Shown piece after piece: positions 17,446 to 26,244 of a DNA stretch of 64,000 nt. How positions within the stretch are numbered: position 1 is the stretch's first letter; each line of letters starts with the position of its first letter. The position numbers and the translations under genes are program-made. The stretch is from Gammaproteobacteria bacterium (GTDB taxonomy: Bacteria; Pseudomonadota; Gammaproteobacteria; Steroidobacterales; Steroidobacteraceae), in contig JAJPKM010000038.1 of assembly GCA_021323735.1 (NCBI GenBank), positions 124,001 to 188,000 of the forward strand, written 5' to 3'. The notes beneath the pieces are model-generated. The model saw only the letters and a list, made by a program, of their open reading frames with translations. It had not been told where the DNA came from and made no database searches.

Positions 17446-17609
17446 CCCGCCGGTCATGGCAGCCTGCTGGTGATGGCAGTCATGCCGGTCATGAATGAAC
17501 GTTGTACTTATGCGCCGCTTCGAGCTTGTCCATGGCTCATGAATGCTCCGTGCTAGGCGGTCGGTGCGCAGTCCTGTAGTACCCACAACACCTGTAGACT
17601 AGGAGGTCC

Positions 17610-19253
17610 GTGACCGGTCCAAACCCAACAAGCGACACCTCCACGGCGGCTGCCGTGATACCCCCCGATGCGCGCAGCGACCGCCTGAATACCAAGGCGG
17701 CGGGCGTCATTGGATTGGCGGTGATGTGCAGCCGGCTGCTGGGGTTGCTGCGCGAGCAGATCTTTGCCGCTCTGTTCGGCGGCGGTGCGGCGATGGATGC
17801 CTTCACCGCGGCGTTTCGCATCCCGAATCTGCTGCGCGATCTGTTCGCCGAGGGAGCGCTGTCGACGGCATTCGTGACCACCTTCAGCAAGACCATCGCC
17901 CGCGGCAGCGATGCGGATGCCTGGCGGCTGGCGAATAAAGTGGCGACCATGACGGCCTTGGTATTGGGGCTGCTGTGCGTTCTGGGCATGGTGTTTTCCA
18001 ACGAGTTGGTGAGACTGCTGGCCCCCGGCTTCGACGCCGAGAAGACGGTACTGACGGCGCACCTCACGCGCATCATGTTCCCCTTCATCCTGCTGGTATC
18101 GCTCGCCGCCCTGGTCATGGGAATGCTGAATGCCAAGAATGTATTCGGCGTGCCGGCGATGGCGTCCAGTTTCTTCAATATCGGGTCCATTGTCGGCGGC
18201 GTGGTCCTGGGATATTGGATGGACCCGCATTTCGGGCCGCGCGCCTTGATCGGTCTTGCCTTTGCCACGGTGTTCGGCGGGGCCCTCCAGCTGCTGGTGC
18301 AATTGCCGTCGCTGGGGCGACAGGGTTATCGGTTCAGGCCGGACTTTTTGTGGCGCGATCCGGGCGTCAGGGCGATTTTATTATTGATGGGACCGGCGGT
18401 CATCGCGGCCAGTACCACCCAGATCAATGTCCTGATCAACTCCATATTCGCCTCCCGATTGGCGGACGGCGCGATTTTCTGGCTGGCGATTGCCTTTCGA
18501 TTGATGCAGTTGCCGCTAGGCTTGTTCGGCGTCGCCTTGGGAACGGTGACCTTGCCGCTGCTGTCGCGGTTGGTGGCGGCGGGCCGCATGGAGGCATTTC
18601 GCACCGAGCTGGCGCGCGCCATGCGGCTGGCTTTCTTGCTCACCATTCCTTCCACGGCCGGACTCATGATGCTCGCCGAACCCATCATTTCGGTGCTCTA
18701 CCAGCATGGAAAATTCGACGCCCGGGAGGCGGCGCAAGCCGCCGGTGCCTTGCGCTTCTACGCCATAGGCCTCGCGGGTTATGCGGCACTCAAGGTGTTG
18801 GTCAATGCGTTCTATGCCTTGGAGAGGCGCAAGACACCGATGATGGTCAGTCTTCTAGCGGTGGGGCTGAATCTGCTGTTCAACTGGATTTTCACGATCC
18901 GGTTGGGATGGGGGCATCGCGGCCTGGCTTTCTCCACGGGCTGCATCGCGACGTTTAATTTCCTGCTGCTCTATGCGCTGATGCAAATTCATCTCGAGGG
19001 ACTCGAGTCCCGGCGGCTGTTGCAGCTGCTCGGCAAGCTGGCGGTGGCAAGCGCGGCGCTGGTGGCGGTCTGCGCAGCCTCATCCCGCTGGTTGCTGGCC
19101 GACTGGCAGACGCAAGCTTTTCTCGCCAAACTCGCCGCGCTCTTCGGCACCATGGTGTTGGCGGGTCTGGCGTTCGTGGCCAGCGGCGTGCTGCTGCACA
19201 TCGAAGAGCTGAAAGAGTTGCGCGAAGCGATCGCACGCCGGCTGGGCCGGTAG
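17610..19253 (+). CDS. murJ: Lipid II flippase MurJ (MviN)
   Basis: 547 aa polytopic membrane protein that moves lipid II across the inner membrane for peptidoglycan synthesis. Start is GTG with a near-perfect AGGAGGTCC directly upstream. Family blocks: SRLLGLLREQIFAALFG, MDAFTAAFRIPNLLRDLFAE, GALSTAFVTTFSK, MLNAKNVFGVPA, LPLGLFGVALGTVTLPLLSR and YQHGKFD. These cover the MurJ fold of 14 helices at the usual length of 510-550; the first 25 residues are a polar extension. In many gammaproteobacteria murJ neighbours rpsT or ribF; neither is seen here. Convergent with the next gene. Confidence 0.96.
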   Translation: MTGPNPTSDTSTAAAVIPPDARSDRLNTKAAGVIGLAVMCSRLLGLLREQIFAALFGGGAAMDAFTAAFRIPNLLRDLFAEGALSTAFVTTFSKTIARGSDADAWRLANKVATMTALVLGLLCVLGMVFSNELVRLLAPGFDAEKTVLTAHLTRIMFPFILLVSLAALVMGMLNAKNVFGVPAMASSFFNIGSIVGGVVLGYWMDPHFGPRALIGLAFATVFGGALQLLVQLPSLGRQGYRFRPDFLWRDPGVRAILLLMGPAVIAASTTQINVLINSIFASRLADGAIFWLAIAFRLMQLPLGLFGVALGTVTLPLLSRLVAAGRMEAFRTELARAMRLAFLLTIPSTAGLMMLAEPIISVLYQHGKFDAREAAQAAGALRFYAIGLAGYAALKVLVNAFYALERRKTPMMVSLLAVGLNLLFNWIFTIRLGWGHRGLAFSTGCIATFNFLLLYALMQIHLEGLESRRLLQLLGKLAVASAALVAVCAASSRWLLADWQTQAFLAKLAALFGTMVLAGLAFVASGVLLHIEELKELREAIARRLGR

Positions 19254-19265
19254 CGGCGCTCCTTC

Positions 19266-19293
19266 AAAACCCCGTCAGTAAAACCCCGTCAGT
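19266..19293. repeat. Perfect 14-bp tandem duplication at a gene end
   Basis: The unit AAAACCCCGTCAGT occurs twice head to tail (19266-19279 and 19280-19293). It lies between the convergent murJ and acetyltransferase-like genes and overlaps the stop codon of the latter. Confidence 0.9.
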
Positions 19294-20479
19294 CCCAGCG
19301 GCGCCAGCTCATCCGCAACGCCTTCACCCACTGCGGTGGGGGAGTGGCGGACTTGACGCGTTTGAAACCGGCCCAGGCCAGTCGAGACAGTGGCGCAGGG
19401 GCAAGTTGAACCGCCTGTTTCAGCACGATCTCGCGGGGTCCCCATCGAGTCTTCGAGACATCCCGGTTGGGGGAGAGGTTGACGGTGCGCAGACGCTGTC
19501 CGATCGCATACTTGATGGCTTCGACGACCGTGGTCGTCATCACGCCGTACTTGGCCCAGCGGGGATCGTAGCCGGAGTAGTACAGATAAAGGCTGTCGCC
19601 GATCACGAACCCGATGCGTATGGCAATCACATCCCCGCCGATGACCAATTGAAATACCCGCACCATCCCGCGGGCCGCCAACTTCGCGCAAACCTCGTGC
19701 AGAAAACGGCGCGCGGGCGGTTTTGCAAAATGATTGGGGTGCGCGATCGTGCCTTGGAGTTCGGCGCGCATGGTGTGCAGCGTGAAGAAGCGTTCGAGCG
19801 CGTCCTTGACTTCGCCGACCTCTTGGGCGATTCGCATTTCGTGGGTAAGGCCGTGCTTCTTGAGCGAGTTGTAGCAATGCCGGATCGACTCCCGGATGTT
19901 GCGCTTCAGGTTGCCGCGGAAATCCTCCCATGAAGAAGGCAGGTCGAGAACATAGTCCAATAGGGGCTTCTCGAACCTCAGCTCTGCACAGCGCAGGAGC
20001 GCCTCCGCTTGTGCATCGCTGACCACACACCAATTCAACCAGTCGACTGTCCCGACATCCGCCAGTTTCCGCCGGATCGCCCAGATGGCGCGCGCCTCGT
20101 AGCTCGGTTCGATGATCGAGGTACGGATTTCCGTGATTGAGGGATCCGCGCCCAGCAGATCCAGGGTACCGACTTTTACAGGCCCCACGGTGCGGCGTGT
20201 CAGGATCAACGGCACGATGGCGACGCACCGGCCTTCGGTGTTGCGCGCCACATGAATCATAGGCTGGGTTTCAATCTGTAAGTTCGATTCGAGGAACTGA
20301 TGGCACCAGGCCAGGTGCCATTCGTGCAGCGTGAAGGGGAGCGTATTGCCGATGCTGCGCAATAAGTGCTCGTAGTCGGCCTCGAGCGCCTGCAAGGCGC
20401 CCACCGTGGTCGCGACCTCGACACTGAGATCCGAGGCCGGCGTGTCGCGCATTCGCCAAAACGGTATCGACTTCATCAT
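19289..20479 (-). CDS. FemAB/GNAT-fold acyltransferase-like protein (CelD/BcsL type)
   Basis: 396 aa, soluble. It resembles the CelD/BcsL acetyltransferase_6 family: LPFTLHEWHLAWCHQFLES near the N terminus, a RNIRESIRHCYNSLKKHG helix in the middle, then FFTLHTMRAELQ, FQLVIGGDVIAIRIGFVIGD, LYLYYSGYDPRWAKYGV and a C-terminal NLSPNRDVSKTRWGP. This family transfers acyl or aminoacyl groups during exopolysaccharide, cellulose or cell-wall assembly. No polysaccharide genes are adjacent, though murJ is next door. Two adjacent ATGs (20479, 20476) are possible starts, with no clear Shine-Dalgarno. Confidence 0.75.
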   Translation of the reverse strand: MMKSIPFWRMRDTPASDLSVEVATTVGALQALEADYEHLLRSIGNTLPFTLHEWHLAWCHQFLESNLQIETQPMIHVARNTEGRCVAIVPLILTRRTVGPVKVGTLDLLGADPSITEIRTSIIEPSYEARAIWAIRRKLADVGTVDWLNWCVVSDAQAEALLRCAELRFEKPLLDYVLDLPSSWEDFRGNLKRNIRESIRHCYNSLKKHGLTHEMRIAQEVGEVKDALERFFTLHTMRAELQGTIAHPNHFAKPPARRFLHEVCAKLAARGMVRVFQLVIGGDVIAIRIGFVIGDSLYLYYSGYDPRWAKYGVMTTTVVEAIKYAIGQRLRTVNLSPNRDVSKTRWGPREIVLKQAVQLAPAPLSRLAWAGFKRVKSATPPPQWVKALRMSWRRWD

Positions 20480-20618
20480 GGGAAAGAATAGCTGATGCGT
20501 GGCGCGAAACGTATATGAATATGTTACATCGCCGGCTCGAGGCTGATCTTCCGAAACGCGGGGCGCCGCTTAGGATCGGCTATGATGTCGGCCAGCCTAT
20601 CGATCACCGGAGGGTGCC

Positions 20619-21287
20619 ATGAAATTCCACCTGCCACCGTCAGTTTGGCCGCTGCTGTTGGCGTGTGCACTGGGTGCAACCAGCGCCGAAGCCGTACCGG
20701 TATCGCGCCTCGAGGTTCGGGTCGTTACCGGCGCGCAGGCATTGAGTGCCGGTAGTGATCTGGAACTGCGTATCTACGAGGCCGGCAGAAGCGTCAGACG
20801 CTTGCCGCTGGTGCACGGCGAGGCGTGGCTCGCGGGATCGACTCATCTCATTCCGGTCAAACTGTCTGAGGCGCTCGACCCCCGAAATGTGCAGCGCTTT
20901 GCACTGTATTACCGAGCGGGCAGTCCGTTGGCGCCGGCATGGGAAGTCGTGTCCGCCGATGTCGAGTTACCTTCGGGTCAGGAAGCGCCGCAGCGGCTGC
21001 TCGATGCCACGCTGTCCGGCGTGATCTCCCGGCAGGGAGAGCTCGCGACCGTGGAACGCGACCTCGCCTCGATGGCTTGCAGTACCGACGCCGACTGCGA
21101 TGATCACCGGGCCTGCAACGGCAAGGAGCGCTGCGCACCGCACTCACCGGGGGCCGACGCCCGCGGCTGCGTCAAGGGTTCACCCGTGGTCTGTCCGGTC
21201 AATCAAGTGTGCGGCGAAGGGGTGGGTTGTCACGGCACCGATGCGTTGAAGAAATTCAGTTCAGACGCCAACGCGCCCAAACCGTAA
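20619..21287 (+). CDS. Secreted protein with a Cys-rich C-terminal module
   Basis: 222 aa. Signal peptide MKFHLPPSVWPLLLACALGA, cut near AEA/VPV. The central 110 residues form a beta-rich domain I cannot name. The C-terminal part (about 148-205) carries eight regularly spaced cysteines: ACSTDADCDDHRACNGKERC, then GCVKGSPVVCPVNQVCGEG and GC. The Cys spacing recalls the repeats common in myxobacterial and other large secreted proteins, where disulphides stabilise extracellular modules. It stands alone between divergent and unrelated genes. ATG with GGAGGG about 5 nt upstream. Function unknown. Confidence 0.8.
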   Translation: MKFHLPPSVWPLLLACALGATSAEAVPVSRLEVRVVTGAQALSAGSDLELRIYEAGRSVRRLPLVHGEAWLAGSTHLIPVKLSEALDPRNVQRFALYYRAGSPLAPAWEVVSADVELPSGQEAPQRLLDATLSGVISRQGELATVERDLASMACSTDADCDDHRACNGKERCAPHSPGADARGCVKGSPVVCPVNQVCGEGVGCHGTDALKKFSSDANAPKP

Positions 21288-21464
21288 TTCCGGAGCTCGG
21301 ACGTCATGCCCGGTTGCTACCCCGGGATTGCTCCGGTGGCTTCAATGTGCAAGTGTAATTCGACTGCGCGATAGCAATGCGCTGTGGCTAGACTTATGGG
21401 TCCTCGACTCGCCGCGGAGCGGCAGTCAAAATGAGCGGGACATTGGCCAGGTTGGGGAGACGAT

Positions 21465-22499
21465 TTGGACGGTTCAAACGCGACTTCAGGGGCGATCGAC
21501 GTACGCAGCGATACGGTCACACGGCCGACTCCGGGCATGCGCGCTGCCATGGCGGCCGCGGAAGTCGGCGACGATGTGTTTGGCGACGATCCGACGGTGA
21601 ATCGATTGCAGGCAGTGGCCGCCGAGCGGTTTGGACGCGAGAGTGCGCTGTTCTTTCCCACCGGTACTCAAAGCAACTTGGCCGCGTTGATGGCGCATTG
21701 CGGCCGCGGCGACGAATTCCTCGTGGGGCAGGAGGCTCATACCTACAAGTACGAGCAGGGTGGGGCGGCGGTTCTCGGCAGCATCCAGCCCCAACCCTTG
21801 GAGCATGAAGCGCACGGCGGCATTGCGCTCGGGCGCATCGCCGCCGCCATCAAATCGGATGACTACCATTTCGCCCGCACTCGGCTGTTGGCGTTGGAAA
21901 ATACCATTGGCGGCCGGGTGCTGCCCCCGCAATATCAGCGCGAGGCGACGGATTTTGCCCATTCGCGTGGACTTGCCACACATCTGGACGGCGCGCGCAT
22001 TTTCAATGTCATCGTGAAACTGAAGGTGGCCGAGCCCACGGCGACCGCGGGCTTCGACTCGGTGTCGGTCTGTCTGTCCAAGGGGCTGGGTGCCCCCGCC
22101 GGATCCCTTTTGTTGGGGCCCCGCGCCTTGATTGCCGACGCGCGACGCTGGCGCAAGGCGCTCGGGGGCGGTATGCGTCAGTCGGGTGTGCTGGCGGCCG
22201 CGGGGTTATATGCGCTGGAAAACCACGTGCAGCGCCTGGCGGAAGATCACGAGAATGCCGAATATCTGGCCGCAGGGCTCCGTGCGGCCGGCCTGAAGGT
22301 TTCGGTGCCGCAGACCAACGTGGTGTACATCGAGGTCTCGCCTGCGCAGGTCGCCGGCCTCAAGGCGCATCTGCAAGGCCGCGGTATCATCGCCACCGTT
22401 GCGCCGCGAACCCGGCTCATGACACATATGGATCTGTCGCGAGCGAAAATCGACGTCGTCATCCAGGCGTTTCGCGAATACCCGCACTGGGCACATTGA
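21465..22499 (+). CDS. ltaE: Low-specificity L-threonine aldolase
   Basis: 344 aa PLP enzyme that splits L-threonine/allo-threonine to glycine and acetaldehyde. Conserved opening DVRSDTVTRPTPGMRAAM, then DDVFGDDPTVNRLQ, FFPTGTQSNLAAL, the LENTIGGRVLP segment, HLDGARIFNV and the PLP-binding Lys206 in VCLSKGLGAPAGS. Length and motifs fit the family. Start is TTG, with GGGGAGA about 7 nt upstream. Convergent with the nucleotidyltransferase gene, 22 bp apart. Confidence 0.93.
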   Translation: MDGSNATSGAIDVRSDTVTRPTPGMRAAMAAAEVGDDVFGDDPTVNRLQAVAAERFGRESALFFPTGTQSNLAALMAHCGRGDEFLVGQEAHTYKYEQGGAAVLGSIQPQPLEHEAHGGIALGRIAAAIKSDDYHFARTRLLALENTIGGRVLPPQYQREATDFAHSRGLATHLDGARIFNVIVKLKVAEPTATAGFDSVSVCLSKGLGAPAGSLLLGPRALIADARRWRKALGGGMRQSGVLAAAGLYALENHVQRLAEDHENAEYLAAGLRAAGLKVSVPQTNVVYIEVSPAQVAGLKAHLQGRGIIATVAPRTRLMTHMDLSRAKIDVVIQAFREYPHWAH

Positions 22500-22521
22500 A
22501 AGAGGGTTGCCCGTTGAAAGA

Positions 22522-23133
22522 TCATCCACTCCTGCGAAAGGAACGCCGGGCGCCTTGGAGATCCTGGATCGTGTCGATGTCCAAGGATGCCGACGGTAGA
22601 TCGACGAGTACGCGGCTGTCGACCGGCAGCCTTGCGGTGAGCTCGCGCAGGCCCACATCGCCGACAATACCGAGCGCACGAGGATAAAATCGTCGCGGCA
22701 GAATCAGCGGCGCGGCGGCGGAGCGGCCGATGCGCCTTGCGGTGACGCGTCGCGGAGACGCCTGCCAGCGTCGCACCAGGCGTGCCAGTTCGCGGGCTTT
22801 CAGATTGGCAAGGTCCACCGGCATGAGCAGAACCGCCGGCGAGTAGCGTGCCTTGGCGATGCCGCGGCGCACTGAGCTCGACAGGCCTTGGTTGCGCTGC
22901 GAATTCGCCACGAACGTGGCCGGAATGCCGTTGGCTTGCGCGCGGTAGCGGGCGCAAGCGCGCGGCACGACCGCAATGATTTCGGCGCATCTTAAGGCCA
23001 CGGCCAACTCGAACGCGCGCCGCAGTAGACTGGCACCGTGCAGCCGGGCGAGGGCCTTGGGACGGCCCAGACGCGATGAATAACCGGCGGCGAGCACGAT
23101 GATCCGCAGCGCCGGTCGTGGCTGCGCAATCAT
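22522..23133 (-). CDS. MobA/MocA-like nucleotidyltransferase
   Basis: 203 aa from the ATG at 23133. The opening IIVLAAGYSSRLGRPKALARLHGASLLRR is the nucleotide-binding signature of the NTP_transf_3 family, to which the molybdenum cofactor cytidylyl- and guanylyltransferases belong; MPVDLANLK supplies the metal-binding Asp. Family members attach CMP or GMP to molybdopterin, but no molybdoenzyme gene is nearby, so the exact role is open. The frame stays open further upstream, but only across the divergent neighbour. Its start lies 33 bp from the divergent phosphatase gene. Confidence 0.85.
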   Translation of the reverse strand: MIAQPRPALRIIVLAAGYSSRLGRPKALARLHGASLLRRAFELAVALRCAEIIAVVPRACARYRAQANGIPATFVANSQRNQGLSSSVRRGIAKARYSPAVLLMPVDLANLKARELARLVRRWQASPRRVTARRIGRSAAAPLILPRRFYPRALGIVGDVGLRELTARLPVDSRVLVDLPSASLDIDTIQDLQGARRSFRRSG

Positions 23134-23158
23134 TTGATATTGGTATTCATTTGATATT
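23131..23158. promoter_or_regulatory. Direct repeat in a divergent promoter
   Basis: The 11-mer CATTTGATATT occurs at 23131-23141 and again at 23148-23158, 17 bp apart start to start. The repeat fills the short space between two divergent genes; its first copy includes the start codon of the minus-strand gene. The AT-rich repeat could serve as paired operators or as overlapping promoter elements. Confidence 0.45.
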
Positions 23159-23166
23159 ATCGCGCC

Positions 23167-23745
23167 ATGAGAAGCGCGCGTGCGAGTCTTCAGCACAGGC
23201 CATTTATGATACCGATCTGGCTGACCGGGATTGCGGTGTTCGCGCTGTTCGCGGTTTTCTGCCTCTCGGTGTTCACCGGTTGGGCGTTGCTGACGGCGAA
23301 TTCGACCACGGTGATCGTCATCCGTCATGCGGAAAAGGACACGGTCAACCCGGCCGACCCGGCTCTGTCGGCTGCGGGGCAGGCAAGAGCCGCGCAACTG
23401 GCGCGCATGTTCGGCGAACCTAAGGCATTCGGTCGCCTGGATGCCATCTATGTCTCGGCCACACTGCGCAGCCGCTCCACCGCGGCTCCACTGGCTGAGC
23501 GCCTTGGCATCTCCCCCACCGTGGCCGGCGCAGAGGATCCGAAGGGGCTTGCCCGCCGAGTGCTGCGGGAAAACCGCGGCAAGCGGGTGATGGTCATTGG
23601 GCACGTCGATACGGTGCCGGGTATCGTTGCGGCATTGTCAGGCCGCAGCAACATACCGCCCATCGACGATCAGGACTTCGCTACGATTTATGTCGTGACG
23701 GTGCCGCGCATCGGCCGCGCCAACCTGCTGCGCTTGCGCTACTGA
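23167..23745 (+). CDS. Membrane-anchored SixA-like histidine phosphatase
   Basis: 192 aa. A membrane segment (residues 15-42, IPIWLTGIAVFALFAVFCLS...) is followed by a histidine-phosphatase domain. The catalytic RHAEK has the phospho-accepting His, YVSATLRSRSTAAPLAE carries the second Arg, and VIGHVDTVPGI carries the second His. This is the short branch of the superfamily represented by SixA, which dephosphorylates phosphohistidine on Hpt domains, and by small sugar-phosphate phosphatases. The anchor suggests action at the membrane or in the periplasm. The 3' end overlaps the convergent bcp gene by 7 nt. Confidence 0.85.
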   Translation: MRSARASLQHRPFMIPIWLTGIAVFALFAVFCLSVFTGWALLTANSTTVIVIRHAEKDTVNPADPALSAAGQARAAQLARMFGEPKAFGRLDAIYVSATLRSRSTAAPLAERLGISPTVAGAEDPKGLARRVLRENRGKRVMVIGHVDTVPGIVAALSGRSNIPPIDDQDFATIYVVTVPRIGRANLLRLRY

Positions 23746-24203
23746 GGATTCGCGGCCCGCAGCAGAATCGCCTTGCGCACGAAGTCTGCATGCCGTCCTA
23801 TCCTAAAGTCGGCCAACACCACATCGCGAATGTGCCGACTGCCGTCGACTAAGTACGAGGCCCGGCGGACACCTACGCCCAAGGGGCCATTGACCCCATA
23901 CATCTTAATGACGGCCTTTTGCTGATCCGACAGTAGCACGAAGGGCAGGTTGTACTTGCTGCGGAACTTGGCGTGCGATTCCGGACTTTGTGGGCTGATT
24001 CCCACGACCTGCAGGCCGGCGCGCTCGATCTCTGTGTGCAAATCCCTTAAAACACAGGCTTGCCGCGTGCATCCGGGCGTGAAATCCGCGGGATAGAAAT
24101 ACAGCACGATGGCGCCCGAACTCAAGAATTCGGTCAGGGATCGCTCCGTTGCCGTCTCGTCCGGAAGTGTGAATTCCGGTGCTCGTTCGCCCGTTTTCAA
24201 CAT
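23739..24203 (-). CDS. bcp: Thioredoxin-dependent peroxiredoxin (BCP type)
   Basis: 154 aa. The AhpC/TSA fold begins with GERAPEFTLPDETATERSLTEF. The peroxidatic cysteine is in YFYPADFTPGCTRQACVLRD, which holds Cys45 and a second Cys50 five residues on, the CxxxxC pair of atypical 2-Cys BCP enzymes. GISPQSPESHAKFRSKYNLP follows, as in the family. Cytoplasmic reduction of hydroperoxides using thioredoxin. ATG with AGGAGGA 9 nt upstream. Confidence 0.93.
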   Translation of the reverse strand: MLKTGERAPEFTLPDETATERSLTEFLSSGAIVLYFYPADFTPGCTRQACVLRDLHTEIERAGLQVVGISPQSPESHAKFRSKYNLPFVLLSDQQKAVIKMYGVNGPLGVGVRRASYLVDGSRHIRDVVLADFRIGRHADFVRKAILLRAANPQ

Positions 24204-24282
24204 GGTCCATTCCTCCTGCGGTTTATTATGCGCGATCCTTTGGCAGAACGGCGCTTTGCTGCTAGTATTCTGGGCCGTTTTA

Positions 24283-24358
<76 letters not shown>

Positions 24359-24400
24359 TCCCATAGAGGCCGGTTGTCCGTCTCCGGCCTCTATCTTCCT

Positions 24401-24476
24401 GCCTCGGTAGCTCAGTGGATAGAGCGAGTGCCTCCTAAGCGCTAGGTCGCAGGTTCGATTCCTGCCCGGGGCACCA
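24401..24476 (+). tRNA. tRNA-Arg(CCT)
   Basis: 76 nt with encoded CCA. Acceptor GCCTCGG pairs with CCGGGGC, the D arm is GCTC/GAGC, and the anticodon stem AGTGC/GCGCT encloses loop CTCCTAA (anticodon CCT, codon AGG). The T arm is GCAGG-TTCGATT-CCTGC. Its 3' end is one base from the stop codon of lldP on the other strand. Confidence 0.95.
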
Positions 24477-24477
24477 T

Positions 24478-26100
24478 TTATTTCGCGATGAAGTGCGGGA
24501 TGATCTCCGGGACCAAGTATTGCTGCACGATCACGATGGCCACGAGCAGCAGCGTCAGAATGATGCTGTGGATGAAGGTGCGCGCCAAAACCGCGCCTTC
24601 CTGTCCCTTCAAATTGGTCACAGACACGCCGGTGGCAATGTTTTGCGGTGAGATCATCTTGCCGAGTACTCCGCCGGATGAATTGGTCGCGGCGAACAGC
24701 AGCGGGTTCAAATTCAGCTGCCGCGCGGCGACCACCTGGAGGTTTCCGAACAGGGCGTTGCCCGAGGTGTCGCTGCCGGAGAGGAACACGGCAATCCAAC
24801 CGAGGAAGGGCGAGAACAGCACGAACCAGTGCCCGGTGGATGAGACCGCCAGGCCGAGCGTATAGGCCAGGCCTGAATAATTCATCACGTAGGCCAGGGC
24901 GACGATGAACATCACCGTGACTACGGCTTGCCAGATCTGGCGAATGGTGCGGACCGCGCATTGCACGAGTTCGCCGAAAGGCAATCTCACCAGCAACGCG
25001 GTAATCAATGCGGCGATCAGAATCGCTGTGCCGGTGGCCAGCGGCTGAAACGTCCACACGGCCGCATAAGGCTTGTCGTTGTACAGTGTGATTGCGACCA
25101 CCTTGTCCAAGTTCGGCCAAGGAATGGCATGCTGCCCCATGGCGGCCACTTTGAAGAAGGTCCAGACGATCACCGTGGCCGTCACGATCAGCCAGGGCAT
25201 CCAGCCCTGCCAAGCAGGAACGTCTTTTTCAATGGGACTCTGCTTCTCTGCGGATGAGTTCGCAATGACGAATTCCGGCGAAGGCGCGGGACGCCACACC
25301 TGCAGGAACAACAGCGTCACCGCCAGCGAGGTCAGCGCGGCAAAAACATCGGTGAGCGTATAGTCGAGATAGTTCGACGCGCCAAACTGGGCCAAACCAA
25401 AACTCAAGCCGGCGACCGCAAGCACCGGCCACAGCGAGCGGATAGAGCGCCACCCGCCGTACAGCCCCATGACATAGAACGGCAGGATGGCCGCCATGAT
25501 GGGTAGCTGGCGGCCGATCATCGCCGCCAGTGCCGGCGCCGGAAGCCCGGTTACCTGGGCCAAAACCGTCACGGGCGTGCCCAGCGCGCCGAAAGCGACC
25601 GGTGTGGTGTTGAATATCAAGACGAACACAATCGCCTCGAGCGCCGGAAAGCCGCACATGATGAGCAGCGAGGAGGTAATCGCGACGGGTGTGCCGAAGC
25701 CCGCAACGCCTTCCAGCAAGGCACCGAAACAGAATGCGATCACGATCAGCACGACGCGCCGGTCATTCGGCAAGTGTTTGACGACCCATGCGCGGAAAGC
25801 ATCGAAGCGGCCGGAGGACACGGAGATGTTGTAGACGAACAGCGCGTTGATCACGATCCACATCACCGGCCACAGAGCGAACACCGCACCGTTAGTCGCC
25901 GACGCCAAGGCGACCTGCGCGGGCAGGCCCCATACGGTGGTGGCGAGGATCAAACCCACGATGAGGCCGGCCAGTGCCGCCTGCCACGCCGGACGCCTGA
26001 ATATGCCGAGAAGCACCAGGACGGTTGCGATCGGCAAAATCGCCACGCAGAACGACAACGCCAGGCTGCCGGCGACCGGTGTCAACAACTGATGGAACAT
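24478..26100 (-). CDS. lldP: L-lactate/glycolate permease
   Basis: 540 aa with about 12-14 membrane helices, a proton-coupled lactate permease of the LctP family in the inner membrane. Diagnostic blocks: FGALLEGVAGFGTPVAITSS, FNTTPVAFGALGTPV, GSDTSGNALFGNLQVVAARQ, ATNSSGGVLGKMISPQNIA. The start is the ATG at 26100, with AGGGGA 6 nt upstream; a TTG immediately before it is unlikely. It is divergent from glcDEF, and LctP permeases also carry glycolate, so uptake and oxidation are probably co-regulated. Confidence 0.95.
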   Translation of the reverse strand: MFHQLLTPVAGSLALSFCVAILPIATVLVLLGIFRRPAWQAALAGLIVGLILATTVWGLPAQVALASATNGAVFALWPVMWIVINALFVYNISVSSGRFDAFRAWVVKHLPNDRRVVLIVIAFCFGALLEGVAGFGTPVAITSSLLIMCGFPALEAIVFVLIFNTTPVAFGALGTPVTVLAQVTGLPAPALAAMIGRQLPIMAAILPFYVMGLYGGWRSIRSLWPVLAVAGLSFGLAQFGASNYLDYTLTDVFAALTSLAVTLLFLQVWRPAPSPEFVIANSSAEKQSPIEKDVPAWQGWMPWLIVTATVIVWTFFKVAAMGQHAIPWPNLDKVVAITLYNDKPYAAVWTFQPLATGTAILIAALITALLVRLPFGELVQCAVRTIRQIWQAVVTVMFIVALAYVMNYSGLAYTLGLAVSSTGHWFVLFSPFLGWIAVFLSGSDTSGNALFGNLQVVAARQLNLNPLLFAATNSSGGVLGKMISPQNIATGVSVTNLKGQEGAVLARTFIHSIILTLLLVAIVIVQQYLVPEIIPHFIAK

Positions 26101-26145
26101 CAAATTCCCCTATTTGCGATGTTACGGCTTGCGGCTTGTTATGGC

Positions 26146-26164
26146 ACCGCATTTCATTTGCGGT
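26146..26164. promoter_or_regulatory. Inverted repeat between lldP and glcD
   Basis: ACCGCA (26146-26151) and TGCGGT (26159-26164) are perfect inverted arms around TTTCATT, in the 144-bp divergent region between lldP and glcD. A second small inverted element, AATTGAGGTAATT, lies about 12-15 bp further on. Either could be an operator for a GntR-type (GlcC/LldR-like) regulator, but no such regulator gene is present in the window. Confidence 0.4.
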
Positions 26165-26244
26165 CGATCGTACCCTAATTGAGGTAATTCTGTAATAGGG
26201 CAGGGAAACTCTGCGCGAGGTCCCCCTAGGTGCATAATATTGCG

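Noticed and set aside
24401-24476. tRNA-Arg(CCT) as an integration site
   Set aside because: No integrase, no direct repeat of the tRNA 3' end and only lldP downstream, so there is no sign of an inserted element.
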